Part shown: piece after piece, positions 23,940-35,945 of the stretch | Numbering within the stretch: the stretch's first letter is position 1 | How the letters are laid out: each line of letters starts with the position of its first letter | DNA from: Laguncularia racemosa | Lineage: Eukaryota > Streptophyta > Magnoliopsida > Myrtales > Combretaceae | Direction of reading: 5' to 3' | Assembly (NCBI GenBank): GCA_037954665.1 | Contig: JBBMOL010000021.1 | Location: 6,138,001 to 6,202,000 of the forward strand | Length of the DNA: 64,000 nt | Position numbers and translations under genes: made by a program | The notes under the pieces: model-generated | Seen by the model: only the letters and a program-made list of their open reading frames with translations | Told to the model about the DNA's origin: nothing | The model's database searches: none

Positions 23940-24896
23940 CCGCTCAGAGAGCCAAGTTCTTTGCTTCATTCACGGTTTGGAACACCGTCACCCCTATCTT
24001 ATCTCTTATCTGAGGCTTCAACCCGTCTACAAACCGTGCCACCTGTTGACCCTCAGTTTCCCTTAAATCGTTTCTCTCCGCTAACCTCATAAATTCCGCA
24101 GTGTATTCATGCACCGACCTCTGCCCTTGTCGGCACTGCTGATACTGTTGGAAAAGAATTTGCTCGTAATCGGGTGGCAAGAAATCCCGTTGCAGCAGAT
24201 TCCTCATGCGGTACCATGACCTAATAGGTTGCCGCCCTTCCCTTTGTCTACGGTGCTGCAATCGATCCCACCATGCAGATGCCCTGCCTTTCAATCTGCA
24301 AGCAACCATTCTCACCCTGCTCTCCTCAAGAACTTCCATATAGTCGAAGAACCTATCGACCTCCGCCAGCCAATCCAAAAACTCTTCTATATTCAAATTG
24401 CCTTAAAAGAAGGGATGTTTACCTTAAGACGGAAGTCTCCGCCATCAGCATGGTCGAACCCTTGGTGATTGCATCGATATCCACCACCATAGGCCGGTTC
24501 ATTTCGGTCATCCATTCCACGAAATCTTCCGCCGCCAGCGACACCACCCCTTCTCGGTGGTTGTTCCCTCCTCTGCAAAATTCTGTCCTCTTCCTCAGAG
24601 GAGCTTTCGTCAATTCTCTGGTTCCATTGGTTTCCGGCAACAAAGTCATTGATAAGGCCGCCGCGAGCAGCTGCTACCCCCGGTCGATTCCCAACAACAC
24701 CTCTGTGACCGTCGTGGTCCATCACCATGGCGTCAACCCGCGCCACCAGATTCTCCAGGCGTTGTTCTACACGCCCAAGCCTCTACTCCATGGTTTCAAC
24801 CACTGCCCTCGGAGCCCATTGATTGGCTCCTTGGACTTCCGCATCTCGATCAAGGTCGAGGACGCGACCGCCATCAACACCACCATTAGCCGACAT
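23940..24896 (-). pseudogene. Gag, nucleocapsid upstream part, with stops and a frameshift
   Basis: ATG at 24896 (MSANGGVDGG) follows the PBS. The N-terminal part is Arg/Gly-rich (QPPRRGGVAGGGRFRG). The retrotransposon gag domain is clear: EEFLDWLAEVDRFFDYME, ASAWWDRLQ, WYRMRNLLQRDFLPPDYE, and YTAEFMRLAERNDL...QVARFVDGLKP. Breaks: TAG at 24785-24783, a one-base deletion near 24406 just before NIEEF, and TGA at 23946-23944 where CGA is expected (NLAL-R-AEMM). Confidence 0.88.
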
Positions 24897-24915
24897 CTTC
24901 GCAGGAAATTGCCTT

Positions 24916-24927
24916 GCTCTGATACCA
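24916..24927 (-). promoter_or_regulatory. Primer-binding site, initiator Met tRNA
   Basis: On the minus strand TGGTATCAGAGC starts two bases after the LTR end. It is the canonical plant PBS. Confidence 0.93.
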
Positions 24928-24929
24928 AC

Positions 24930-25559
24930 TGACTCAGCGAGGAAAGTGTAATGAAACGAATCCGAATATGGATTGGTTTCACAACAACAAAGAAATATTC
25001 TTTGATGCCAAATTCTGGTTGCACACAACCGGTAAAGGAGATAATTCTCTCTCAAATGTATTCAAAGTGTAGTAAAAACGTAACCCTAGCTTATCTGATA
25101 AAAGAGTATTTATACTTCCCCGTAAAATATCTAAAAGGGAAAAATCTATACGTACACGTGGAAATAAATAATAAAATACACGTCTATAATTGGTCGCATA
25201 CACGGCCGTGCCTCGAGGCCGTGTATGTTTCTGGGCATGTAGCGGGCACAGTACACGGTCGCATACACGGCCGTGCCCTTAGGCCGTGTATGTTTCTGGG
25301 CATGTAGCGAGCGCAGTACACGGTCTCATACACGGCCGTGCCTCTAGGCCGTGTATGTTTCTGGACATGTGATGAACATAGTACACGGTCGCATACACGG
25401 TCGTGCCTTTAGGCCGTGTAAGCTTCTATGAGAATTCTACTGGAACACACGGTTGTGTCGCTGGCCGTGCCTTTGGGTCGTGTAAGTTATACACGGTCGC
25501 ATACACGGCCGTGCCCTTAGGCCGTGTAAGCTTCTGTGTTCTCCACGATGCCCGCATCA
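24930..25559 (-). repeat. 5' LTR with tandem palindromic U3 repeats
   Basis: It is 630 bp; on the minus strand it starts TGATGCGGGCATC and ends GCTGAGTCA. The U3 part (25193-25559) is six units of about 45-66 bp, most containing CATACACGGCCGTGCC...GGCCGTGTA, which can fold on itself. A TATA-type TATAAATAC lies downstream at about 25113 (minus). Confidence 0.93.
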
Positions 25560-25690
25560 CCTCTGTTTAAAGAGTTAAATCCATTAAAATATTAAGTTAA
25601 AAGCCCACAAATCAAATTTAGCCCTCTACATTGGGCAATATCATTATTGCTTTAATCTCCTTCCTTGATGCTCCTACTAAAGAGACCAAG

Positions 25691-26359
25691 ACACCTATAT
25701 TTGTATCACCAAGAGCAAGACTATTCTAAATTTGTAATAAAGTCCTACTTAAGCAAGTGAAAGAAGAATTTATGACACTAGAATATCATGTACAAGAAAA
25801 GGATTTCAGTTCATAGCATCAATGACATGTCAGTTGAAGTGAAATGGAAAGACTTAGACTAAGGATTCTTGAAATGTTAAAGGAGAAAGCTTGTCATAGT
25901 TTTACACAAATATTGAAAATGCTTCGAGTTAAAGCTCATGTCATCTCTAAAACCCACTCGATCATGACCATTGTGTTAAATAATGGGCAAAAGGAGTAAT
26001 TTTACTTTAATACGTAAATTGTTAAATAAGGAAGAATGATCGTACTATAAAAAATTTTCAAATGAAAACTCATTGTAATTTCCTTTACAGACCTCAAAGT
26101 CACTATCCATTTAAAACACGTATAATTCTTCTTCTTCTTTTTTTAATTTTGGCATAAGTAGTGTTGTATGGCATTGATCATGAGGCTAGTCCAATGGATA
26201 GGCTATAAAAAGTTCCTATAGAGAACTGCTATATAAAGCATGAATCCATATAGTATTGAATGATGGGCTATGCACTCTTTAATTAATAATAGTCTAAGAA
26301 ACAGATAACTTTCCTACTTCCATTCCTCTAGGAGACATCAACTTCAATGAAATGCCATG
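25691..26359. other. Intergenic stretch, nothing identified
   Basis: AT-rich with scattered stops in all frames. No motif or repeat was recognised. Confidence 0.3.
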
Positions 26360-29300
26360 TAAATTTTGAAAAATTATTCTAAAACTAAAGGAAATGAGTG
26401 TAGTGATAATTACTTCTAGGATAGGGTAATAAGAATAGCATTTTTATGATTTCAAAAATTTGAGAAGGTTAACAATGAAATTAAATCACTTTAATATATT
26501 GACACTAAAAAAGACACATAAAAATAAATAAATCAATAAGTTAAATACTTAGTCTAATAAATTTTGAAATCAATAAATATAAGTTATAGAAGTACATAGA
26601 TAATCCAAGATATGGCTTAATTATAAGCATTAGATATGATTACAACTAATAAAACTATATGATTACAAAGATACCATAAGAATCCTAATGGTAATCGAAA
26701 GTAACTATAGAATAACATAAATATATGTAAAATTATAATATAATAATATGATCACTAGTACAAAACTTTAATTTTGACACGTTTTGAACTATTAAAGCTT
26801 CACGGGTAAATTTAGTAATGGAGAAAAGAGTTGGAAAGATTAATAGCACATATTTATGATATATTAACACTAATTTAATAATTTCTGTATAAAAGATATC
26901 TTATAACAAATAATAATTAACTTGAAAATGCTAAAGTAAAGAAAGAAACTAGATTCGTTAGCTAATTACAATAAATAGGAAACAAGAATAAAATTTCAGG
27001 TTTAAGATAGTTAAATAGAATTTCTAAGTATATATTTATACTTAAAATATTTTGTTTAGTATACTCATAAGTTTTCGTATAAAAATATTATAATTTAAAT
27101 AATTTAGTGAGATAGTTAATATGCATATTAACCAACCCATAAATAGACATTTTCTCTTCCTCTTAAATCTCTCTTTTTTTTTTCCCCCTCTTTCCTGTCT
27201 TGCTAACCACATACTTTTCTTCCCTTTCTTTCTTATCTTTCATTCTTCTTTCTTTTCTTCTTCTCTTCCTCTCTTTTCTAGTACGAATTTTATTTTCCTC
27301 CCAAAACTTCAAAAATCCATAACTTTTTTATACTTGCTCCAAATTAAAAACCGTAAATGCCATTATGATTCTTGGAAGGAGTACTTCACATTAAGGCCAC
27401 ACTTGTTAGGCAAATTTTGAACTCAAAATTTGAGATAAATTTACACAAATTTAAAACAATAATTATAAACTTGATCTTTATTTTAAGTTTTAATTTGTTT
27501 AAGTACTAAAACTAACTTTAATTTTGTTATTCATTTATTATTAGGTAAAAGATATGGATTTATACAACTTTCTAAAGTTTATTTTCAGTTTTGAAGTAAA
27601 GAGATCGAGATAAGTAGGAAACTTTATAATATATTACAATAATAGAGTAATCTATGTGTATAATCTGTTGTGTTTGGCTACTATAGTGTTGTAATAATAA
27701 TTTTTTTTTTCTTCTTTTTCTTCCCTGATATTTTATTTCTTTTCTTTTCTTCTTTTTGTTCTTTCTTTCTCCTATCTTCTTGCATGTGTTTTTCTTCCCT
27801 TTTCTTTTCCTTTTGTTTCTTTCTTATCCAACAAATGTATGTAAATATGTCCAATATATATATACTTAATAATAGCTTATAGAAGGGAAATTTAAGAATA
27901 ACATAAAGTATATGGGTGTATCTAAAATATAAATACATATATATAGATATATTAATTATAGGTGCCTTGAATATATATATATATATACATATGTATATAT
28001 TTATGATTATGAAATTTATTATTTCTATACTGTTAATCACTATAAAAAAATGAATGATAAGAAAATTAGGAGACCAGCTCACCAAATTTTTTTATTTTCT
28101 TTTCTTCTTTTCATTTTCTTTTTTCCTTTCCTTAATTAACACCTCCTTAACTATATATATATATATATTTCTAAACCAATAAGAATATGTATAAAATACA
28201 AATAAAGTGTATATAGGGATTTAAGATTAATATATGAGTATAATGTAATATAAAGTATTGGGTTACTTACCGATTTTACTTGGTATAGTGTAAAATAATA
28301 ATAATAATAATAATAATAGAAAAGTTGTTAGATTAAGACAATGAAATCATGAATTGGAACGTAGATGATGACAATGTGGATTTATCATTTGTGGTTGATA
28401 ACTATTTGGTATATATTGGTGATTAGGTATTGAAGTGTTGGTTAACTGGATTGTGGCGAACCAAGAATGTTTCAAAGTAGAGTAATATTTGGTTGTTTCC
28501 ATTTTGACACAAAAGTGAATACTTGATGTTTGATAGCTTGCATAACTAAATGATTAATGAATTGGGTTATAGTACGTTATTGTTGATTTGAACTTGTATG
28601 TTGATGTATTGTGAAAGTTTATTTCCTTATGATTTGTCTACCTAATCTAATTTTTTTTTTATTACCTAAATCTAAATTGACATAATGACATTCGGCTAAT
28701 ATAAAATCTAATATGCATTGCATGAGACATTACATCGTGTTAAAGGCCATAGCTACTACATGATATAAAAGAAATATTTATCTAGGGATTACTATTGTGC
28801 CATTGGTGAACTAAGTGACTTGGGGGTTGTCATGCCTTTGATGGAATCGAGTTTAAGGGGCTTACCCATCTTTAAGAGTGTGTGTGCTCCATATGCATTT
28901 AAGGCACTTAGAGCTTAAGACTTTAAAAGACTTGAGATAATTAATTAAGTGAAAAGATGATAGTTAAGTAAGACGAGATACCTAAACACTAATGGTAAAT
29001 GAGAATCCCTAACCTAAGATTAAGGAGGGCATTAAACCTTAAACTTCACGCTGGTTACCAAAAGACCATGTGCGATGTTGCATTGTATATGGTTGTCCAT
29101 GCATAGCATATGATTGAAAACTTGCTTAAATTACGTATGCATGTGTAGTATTGAGAGTATTGCACTCCCATCTCACTAAATTGTAGTGTGCTTACCCCTC
29201 TATAGACTGTTTTGTAGGAAACATTATAGATGCTTGGGATAGGATGAGATAGGATGTGACGAGAGCTATAGGAATCAAGAATGATATAGTAAGATGTGTC

Positions 29301-29430
29301 TCAATAAATTATTTAGATGAAATCTCATTCTTATGAACCTAATGTCAAAATGGAATTTAAAAAACTTAAATGTGTTTTTTTTTTTATTGTTTTAGTAGGT
29401 GATTCTAATTCTCTACGATCATGGTCAATT
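26360..29430 (+). repeat. Dispersed 3 kb repeat, copy A
   Basis: The stretch aligns along its length with the reverse complement of 44345-47617. Anchors are CTAGGATAGGGTAATAAGAA (26415 vs 47565), the CTCTTCC/TTTTCTTC-rich region (27130 vs 46500), the AAT trinucleotide run (28296 vs 45435), TAATATGCATTGCATG (28709 vs 45020), CATTTAAGGCACTTAGAGC (28897 vs 44866) and AGTAAGATGTGTC (29288 vs 44480). Identity is moderate, so the copies are old. No coding domain was found. It could be a large solo LTR or a non-autonomous element; its ends are approximate. Confidence 0.65.
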
Positions 29431-30985
29431 ATGAAACATGGGAGTTTGTAGTTATTGTCTTACTATATAATTATATGTAATATGACTAATTGTAATTGAT
29501 TAAATAATTATCTAGAGTCATGCGACCTCTGACTCATAAGACAATTATCATATAACGGGTGCACACGTGACATGATAGCTTTAGTTGAAACTTTCAAGCT
29601 CCCCATTGGGGCCTGACATTCATAGTCCAGACCTAATATGAGCAACAAAACACCCCACCAATGACATTTGGTAGCATGCATGCAAGATGACATAGCTTAC
29701 ATGCTCAAGCTATAATGAACAACAATTGCATGCAATAGACAATTATAATGCCATCGCCTCCCCCTCTATTAGGAGTGCATTATGTATCTGACAATTCCAA
29801 GAAATATGGATAAATTTAACAAAATAATAATGGCAATGCAAAATACAAGAAATAGAATAAAGCCAAACCACTATTGCATCTTTAAAAAGGTTTCTTATCA
29901 CTAATTACCTCTACTAATTCCAAGTTATTTCTACATGATCTTAAATTAATTGTTAAACTAGAAATTCTTAAGATTGTTTCATTTTGCCTATGACATTTCC
30001 ACAAGATGTAATGCTCAAATAGATGAAACTTGAACAAAAAGCCCCACATAGGGCTATGTAATCCATAGCACTAACATGCTATATGTAGTGACCTATAACT
30101 ATTTTCTTGAAAATAATAAGGTTAGCAAGTGAAAATACAACTGTATAAGGCAAAAGAATGCTATGATAAAAGAAAAGGAGGACTCAAAACTTAGCCCATT
30201 TAATACGGCACAATTACCAAAAGGCCTTGCAAACTGACAAAGCACCTCATTTGACATTACACACCAAGGGTGTTTGATAACCCTGCAAAACCTCACTCAA
30301 CCTAACTTGTCAGTAGACCTTGAAACTAAAAATAAGGCCTCCTACGGCCTCTCTCACCACATTGCTACTCTATGATGATTTTGCCACCACCAAAATGGCC
30401 CTTGACCAATAGCTAGGGCTTAAGTCACTTGATACTTTCCTTAGTGTCCAATTGCCAATGAAAGGAGGGGGGTAGGTGTTTGTAGAATTGTTTAGCTAAA
30501 CCCTTATCCCATGGAAAAGCCCACTTAGCCTTAGCCTAAAGCTCTCAGTCTGACCCATGCCATCCAAGTAGAAGGTAGGTATCTCACCAAGGGAATCACA
30601 TCCTGATAGGATAAATTAAAGAGTTTATTATTGGCCCTAACACTCAAGGAGACCACCAAATATTTTCAAATACATTCAAGGGAACTTGATGCCAGCAACT
30701 TCATGGATATAGACAGAAGTCAATCAAATACCCATCCTTAGAAGCCCATGTAAGTTAACTACTCCTTAAAGAAAAGGGAGTTGAACAAACCATACACACT
30801 CACTCTTTGAATGTTCTTGCCATGATCTCCCAAAGCCCTTACAACTTGTTAACTTAAGCATTGAAGTAACAATACCAAAGTTCCCTTTGGTAAACACTTG
30901 ATAAATTATATGTGTTCATTTTGCAAGTCTAATACCCTTAGAGGCCCAACTACCACAAGAGAGCTAGACCAGGCCTACATGGTGT
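29431..30985. other. Intergenic stretch, no gene found
   Basis: More balanced base composition at 30300-30960 than the surroundings, but no continuous frame, conserved motif or repeat match within the window was seen. It may be a decayed element or gene. Confidence 0.3.
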
Positions 30986-30990
30986 GAGGA

Positions 30991-31814
30991 TGATGTGCCT
31001 TATAAATTGAATTGCAAACACATCCACAAATGGCATCATCATTAAAAATCCAATCAACAATGGCGTGATCACTAACACACCTATGACCCCTAATTCACTA
31101 TAATTCAAAGGCATTGATGCTAAATTGAAATGATGAACCATACACTTGTATAAGTAGCAATGGATAACAATAGAAATGAATTGGAATTCCACTCCAATCA
31201 AAGTGATTCAAATCTGAAATGGATGAACCCTAATTCACGTGGATAACAACAAGTAACCAACAAATTGCACCTAGATATGATGCACTAAATACAATTTGAA
31301 AACAATAAGAGAAAGATTGATGTTACTCATAATCTCTTTAAGTTAATCTTGCCACAATTTCACTTGTGAAATTGATAAGAGAATTTTTGCAAGCAAGGAT
31401 CCCCCTCATAGCAAAAAGTGTCTGATTTCAAAATGTTTAAAAGCTCCCTCAAAACCCTAGTTAGCAAGTATTTATACTTGCTCCAATTAGGGTAAAAATA
31501 ACACAACAAATTACAAATAAGCCACTTAAGTGGCCGATTCTGAAAGTAACAAATTATAAGTACAAGTGGTCTTCAAGTGGCCGGTTCTTCACTTCAATTG
31601 AACATATTGTGGACCAATGGAGATAAGTCCAAGAATGTCCCTAATTTGATCCTTAGTGCATTTTTATTTGCCATCCTGTAAAAACCAATAAATATACCAT
31701 CTAAAGTGCAAAGATAAAGCATTATTAGATAAAATATGGCAATATGTGGATTTCTGGGCTCATGCATCCAATTAGGTTTCCCCACTATTGGAATCATAGG
31801 GTAGATTCGCATCA
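30991..31814 (-). repeat. 3' LTR of the GAG-only element
   Basis: It is 824 bp, reading TGATGCGAATC...GCACATCA on the minus strand. A TATA-type stretch (AGTATAAATACTTGC, minus) lies near 31475. A 73-codon frame inside (31815-31594) is part of the LTR and not a separate gene. Confidence 0.88.
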
Positions 31815-32053
31815 TCTCCTTATTCCTCTAAAAGATTTGCCCTCAAATCTAAGGGGTCTTCTTTTGGACTAACACCCAGTGTTTGTGTTTGCTTGTTAGC
31901 TTGAGGTTTGGATGAGCCAGTGGTGTTTCTAATCTATTCCTAGAAAGAGCGAACTTCAGCTGGTGACATAGGAGTCAAGACAATCCATGTACCACCCTTC
32001 TGAAACATGTAAGTTTTTCTGAACTTATCATGTAATACCTTCCTATCAAATAA

Positions 32054-32854
32054 CTACAGTCTACCGAGGAATATATGAAAGGTGCACATAGGAAGCACAT
32101 CACAGATAATCTCATCACCGTATCTATCTCCTATATTGAATGGCACCTTTGCCCTTTGTATAACATGTAAACTACCTCGATCATCCAACCAATGCAATTT
32201 ATAAGGGTTTGGATATGGGCTAGTGATTAGTTGTAAGTTATCTACTAATGTAGTAGATATGACATTAGTGCAACTACCACCATCAATGAAAAGAACACAT
32301 AGGTTACCTCGAATCCAACTAGGTGTGTGGAATAGGTTCTCCCTCTGTATATCCCTGACAACTAGAGATAAGGTCATAACCCTGCGTAACACATTAATAG
32401 GTAAGTATTTTTCACCCTTTTTGTCCTCATGTGTCTCAGCATTTTGATCATCATAATATTCCTGCAAGGCTAGGGATAAATCTATAGGCTCAACAACTTC
32501 TTTTGCATCATCTTCTTCGTTGCCTTCCATAATAGTCATCACCCTTTTATTGGGACACCGTGCAATCATATGTCCAAATTTCATGCATTTGAAACATTTA
32601 AACTGGCGCATCTTCCCACTGGTTAACTCCAGTACTATTTTCCTAAAATCAAATCCAACTACCTCTTTACCTTTCCTGGAAACATTTTTCTCTTTATCAG
32701 TGCTAGGGATAATTTTGTCTACAGCCTTGGCATGTTCGCCTACTCCCTTTAGTCTACCCATTTGACCATCTGCCCCTATAGGTTTAGTAGTAGTACTATA
32801 CCTGTTACTAGTAGTTCGGAATAGATTAGATCGCCTTTGCCTCTCCACTTTCAA
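32054..32854 (-). pseudogene. Gag CCHC knuckle and aspartic protease
   Basis: An open frame of 266 codons has a basic start and a CCHC knuckle (CFKCMKFGHMIARC), then an acidic spacer and a retropepsin region (LFIDGGSCTNVIS) where the usual D-S/T-G reads D-G-G. It ends HIFLGRL at a TAG. The continuing frame (31820-32050) includes FRKTYMFQKGG and then the pol tail DPLDLRANL, with everything between deleted. Confidence 0.82.
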
Positions 32855-33700
32855 GGCTAACTATATAGCCTCATCAAGTGTACTATACCTCTATAGCTCA
32901 ATAACACAGGCAATGTCATATTTCAACCCAAACATAAATCATGCTAGGGTTTGCTCAGGAGGCTCAACTGATCTACATTTGATCATCAACATCTCAAACT
33001 CTTGTACGTAGTCATCCATTGTTTTGCCTCCCTACCTTAGTGTTTGGAGATGCATAAATAGTTCTTGCCTATAATGTTTAGGTATGAACCTTTTCCTCAA
33101 AACCTGTTTCATGTCCCTCTAGGTATGTATTTCAACCTCTCCATCCCTTTGTTTGTTGATCACTAAATTCTTCCACCACAAGGTGGCATAACCTATGAAT
33201 TCCACAGCTGCAAGATGAACCTTGGTGTTATCATCAATTTCATAACACTCGAAAAGACTCTTAACTTTGTCTTCCCAATCCAAGTAATCATCTACCGAAC
33301 CCCTACCATCAAATGAAGGCATTTGCAGTTTCACATACTCCAATCCTCGAGGTGGTCTGAAATCCCTATTTGGGTATAGGTTAACCCCAAAATTATCATC
33401 TCTTTCTTCCCTAAGAGCATGATAATCTCCTTCCACTTTTCTTCCTATATTACCTCCAATTGCTCCCTCCCTTTGAATGTTATGAGGAGCTACCCTAGGT
33501 GGTGGTGCCTAAGGAGTTGCTCCCGGTGGTTGTGGCATCGTCATCCGATCTATCTTTATTTCTAATGTAGCAACAATGGTGGTAAGGTCCTGAAGTTACT
33601 CCTTCAAAGTTCTTCCACCTGCAGTTTGATGACCTTGACCACCACCAACTTAGCTATTGGTCTTATTGCTAATTTCCCCATTCACATTATCAATTGACAT
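32855..33700 (-). pseudogene. Gag of the GAG-only element, broken
   Basis: ATG at 33700 (MSIDNVNG) opens a gag with a Pro-rich N-terminal part. A long open stretch (33436-33119) has the retrotransposon gag features PSFDGRGSVDDYLDWEDKV, ATLWWKNLV and a downstream RDMKQVLRKRFIPKHYRQ. Stops break it near 33655, 33600 and 33010, so it cannot give one full protein. The 33720-34670 stretch upstream is a noncoding leader rich in CACACA/ACCAC runs. Confidence 0.75.
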
Positions 33701-34676
33701 GATTGTTGACTTAATTTGTTGAATTATAAAGAAAATTCAAAGCAATGTAGTACACCTCACAATCACCCCTTCACAACAACCACACTTCCATACCACACAT
33801 CAATCACTATAAAAACACAAAACTCCACTTAGGCTTCACTCACCCACGGCACACTTACAATTAAGGCAACAATAAGTAGAAGCAATAATAAACACTTCTC
33901 CAAATGGTAAGTTAATGACTCTAACTAAACAAAATGTGTTTAAAGCATCAATACATAATAACTTCTACACTTTAATGTTTGGTTTTGAAATTCAAAACTT
34001 AACCACTACACACACACTTCACCATGGCAGATACACACATATAAAACCATGGTGCAGCAACCTTTCACCACAACACAAATAATACACCACGTTGCAACCC
34101 TTTACTACACACACTTACTACATCACACACACACACACTCACTCATGGTGCAGCACACACACACTTCACCCTACTTCCAATCATGAAAACAACACCACAA
34201 TTGTAACACTTAATGAAGCTTCTCCACAAATGGTAAGAAACAATTCAAAATATTCAAATTGTATTAAAATCAACACTACACAATAACTCTTCAACTTAAT
34301 TATTATTTTTTAATTCAAATAGTTTCCAAATCCTCCACGCAAGAAGAAAATCTAGAAATGTAAATTGCACTTCTAATTTCTGAAAACAATACATAAGAAA
34401 ATGCACTTCTCTTCTTCCACAAATAACGTACTTCTAATTCCAAAAACACACAAGAAAATGGACTTCCTTTCTTCCCTTTCTTCTCATGGCAAGATGAAGA
34501 TCACAAGATTAATTTTGAAATTTCCACTTCCACTTACGCAACAACAAGGTATAACACAACATAATTATAAGTAACTACTTCAATTCCACTTTAAACAATT
34601 CCAATTAAGAAATGAAAATTCAAGAACCCTAATTTCCCAATTGAAGTTCATGCAAATCCCCTTCTCCATAACCTTT

Positions 34677-34688
34677 GCTCTGATACCA
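34677..34688 (-). promoter_or_regulatory. Primer-binding site, initiator Met tRNA
   Basis: On the minus strand TGGTATCAGAGC starts seven bases after the LTR end (CATATCA). Confidence 0.9.
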
Positions 34689-34695
34689 AAAACTA

Positions 34696-35519
34696 TGATA
34701 TGCCTTACAAATTGATTTGCAAACACATCCACAAATGGCGTGATCACCAAAAACCTAATAAAAAATGGCATGATCACTAACACACCTATGATCCTTAATT
34801 CACGAGAATTCAAAGGCGTTGATGCTGAATTGAAATGAGGAACAATACACATGTATAAGTAGCAATGGATAACAATAGAAATGAATTAGAATTCCACTCC
34901 AATAGAAGTGATTCAAATTTGAAATGGATGAACCCTAATTCACGTAGATAACAACAAGTAACCAACAAATTGCACCTAGATATGGAGCACTAAATACAAT
35001 TTAAAAACAACAAGAGAAAGATTGATGTTACTCACAATCTCCTCAAGTTAATCTTGTCGCAATTTCACTTGTGAAATTGATAAGAGAATTTTTGAAAGCA
35101 AGGATCCCCGTTACGAAAAAAAGTGTGTAATTTCAAAATGTTCAAAAGCTCCCTCAAAACCTTAGTTAGCAAGTATTTATACATGCTCCAATTAGGGTGA
35201 AAATAACACAACAAATTACAAATAAGCCACTTAAGTGGCCAATTCTAAAAGCAACAAGTTACAAGTACAAATGGTCTTCAAGTGGCCGGTTCTTCACTTA
35301 AATTGAACATATTGTAGACTAGTGGAGATAAGTCCAAGAATGTCCCCAATTTGATCCTTATTGCATTTTTATTTGCCATCTTATAAAAATCGATAAATAT
35401 ACTTGCTAAAGTGTAAAGATAAAGCATTATTAGTTAAAATATGGCAATATGTGGATTTCTAGGCTCATGCATCTAATTAGGTTTCCCTATTGTTGGAACC
35501 ATAGGATTGATTCCCATTA
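34696..35519 (-). repeat. 5' LTR of the GAG-only element
   Basis: It is 824 bp and begins TAATGGGAATC, so the usual TG start appears mutated to TA. It aligns throughout with 30991-31814 but with many substitutions, so the insertion is old. Confidence 0.86.
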
Positions 35520-35524
35520 GAGGA

Positions 35525-35945
35525 TCACGCATTAATAGTGCTAATTCCGACTTCTAATAGCCTAATTCCGATTCTACCTTGTTTTTGTTTCTAATTAGGT
35601 TATAATAACTTCCAATTACAATCATGATTTTTGATTGAGCATTTTTATTTATGTGTCAAAAGTTTCTTCTTCCTTTAATTCATAGCCTTTATTCTTTCCA
35701 AAGCTTTTGTTTCCAATTAGTTAAAACTTCTTTCCTCAACTTAACTTTATAACATTTCTAACTCTTGTAGGTACACACTGAATAAACTTATTAGATTACT
35801 TAACATAGTGTTTTGCTATCATCAAAACCATAATAGGAGACTTAACATAGAAAAATAGTATTTGGGTAAAATAAAAAATATAAAAGTACTTAATTGGACT
35901 TTTCCATGCTAACACCGCTACCTCACTTAACTTCGTCTATATCTA
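35525..35945. other. Intergenic stretch, nothing identified
   Basis: AT-rich. Only a short imperfect direct repeat (CTAATTCCGA, 35541 and 35562) was seen. Confidence 0.3.

Larger units (their letters stand above)
19711..25564 (-). mobile_element. Nearly full-length Ty3/gypsy retrotransposon
   Basis: This minus-strand element has 630 bp and 617 bp LTRs, a canonical PBS, a purine tract, and gag, protease, RT, RNase H and integrase in gypsy order. The 5 bp TSD CCTCT lies at 19711-19715 and 25560-25564. The polyprotein frame runs from ATG 24896 to about 20290 with only four stops and one frameshift, so it is far younger than the other gypsy copies here. Codon use is much more GC-rich than the surroundings. 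The integrase has a GPY-type motif (KYGPYKIV) but no recognisable chromodomain; I do not assign a lineage. Confidence 0.95.
30986..35524 (-). mobile_element. Non-autonomous gypsy-type LTR element with gag and protease only (TR-GAG-like)
   Basis: Two 824 bp LTRs (30991-31814 and 34696-35519, minus) are flanked by the TSD GAGGA (30986-30990 and 35520-35524). A canonical PBS (34677-34688) and a purine tract before the 3' LTR are present. The 2.9 kb interior codes gag, a CCHC knuckle and protease, then jumps to the extreme pol C-terminus (EDPLDLRANL) with no RT, RNase H or integrase. It belongs to the same broad family as the element at 7479-14352. Terminal-repeat elements carrying only GAG are a described plant class; the residual protease and pol tail suggest derivation by internal deletion. 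Confidence 0.88.

Noticed and set aside
20791..24932. Many plus-strand open frames of 65-219 codons
   Set aside because: They lie antisense to the GC-rich gypsy gag-pol, show no motifs of their own, and are by-products of the coding strand.
27121..28085. Phe/Ser/Leu-rich and Ile-rich frames on both strands
   Set aside because: They arise from poly-pyrimidine and TA-rich simple sequence within repeat copy A; no domain, start context or conserved pattern.
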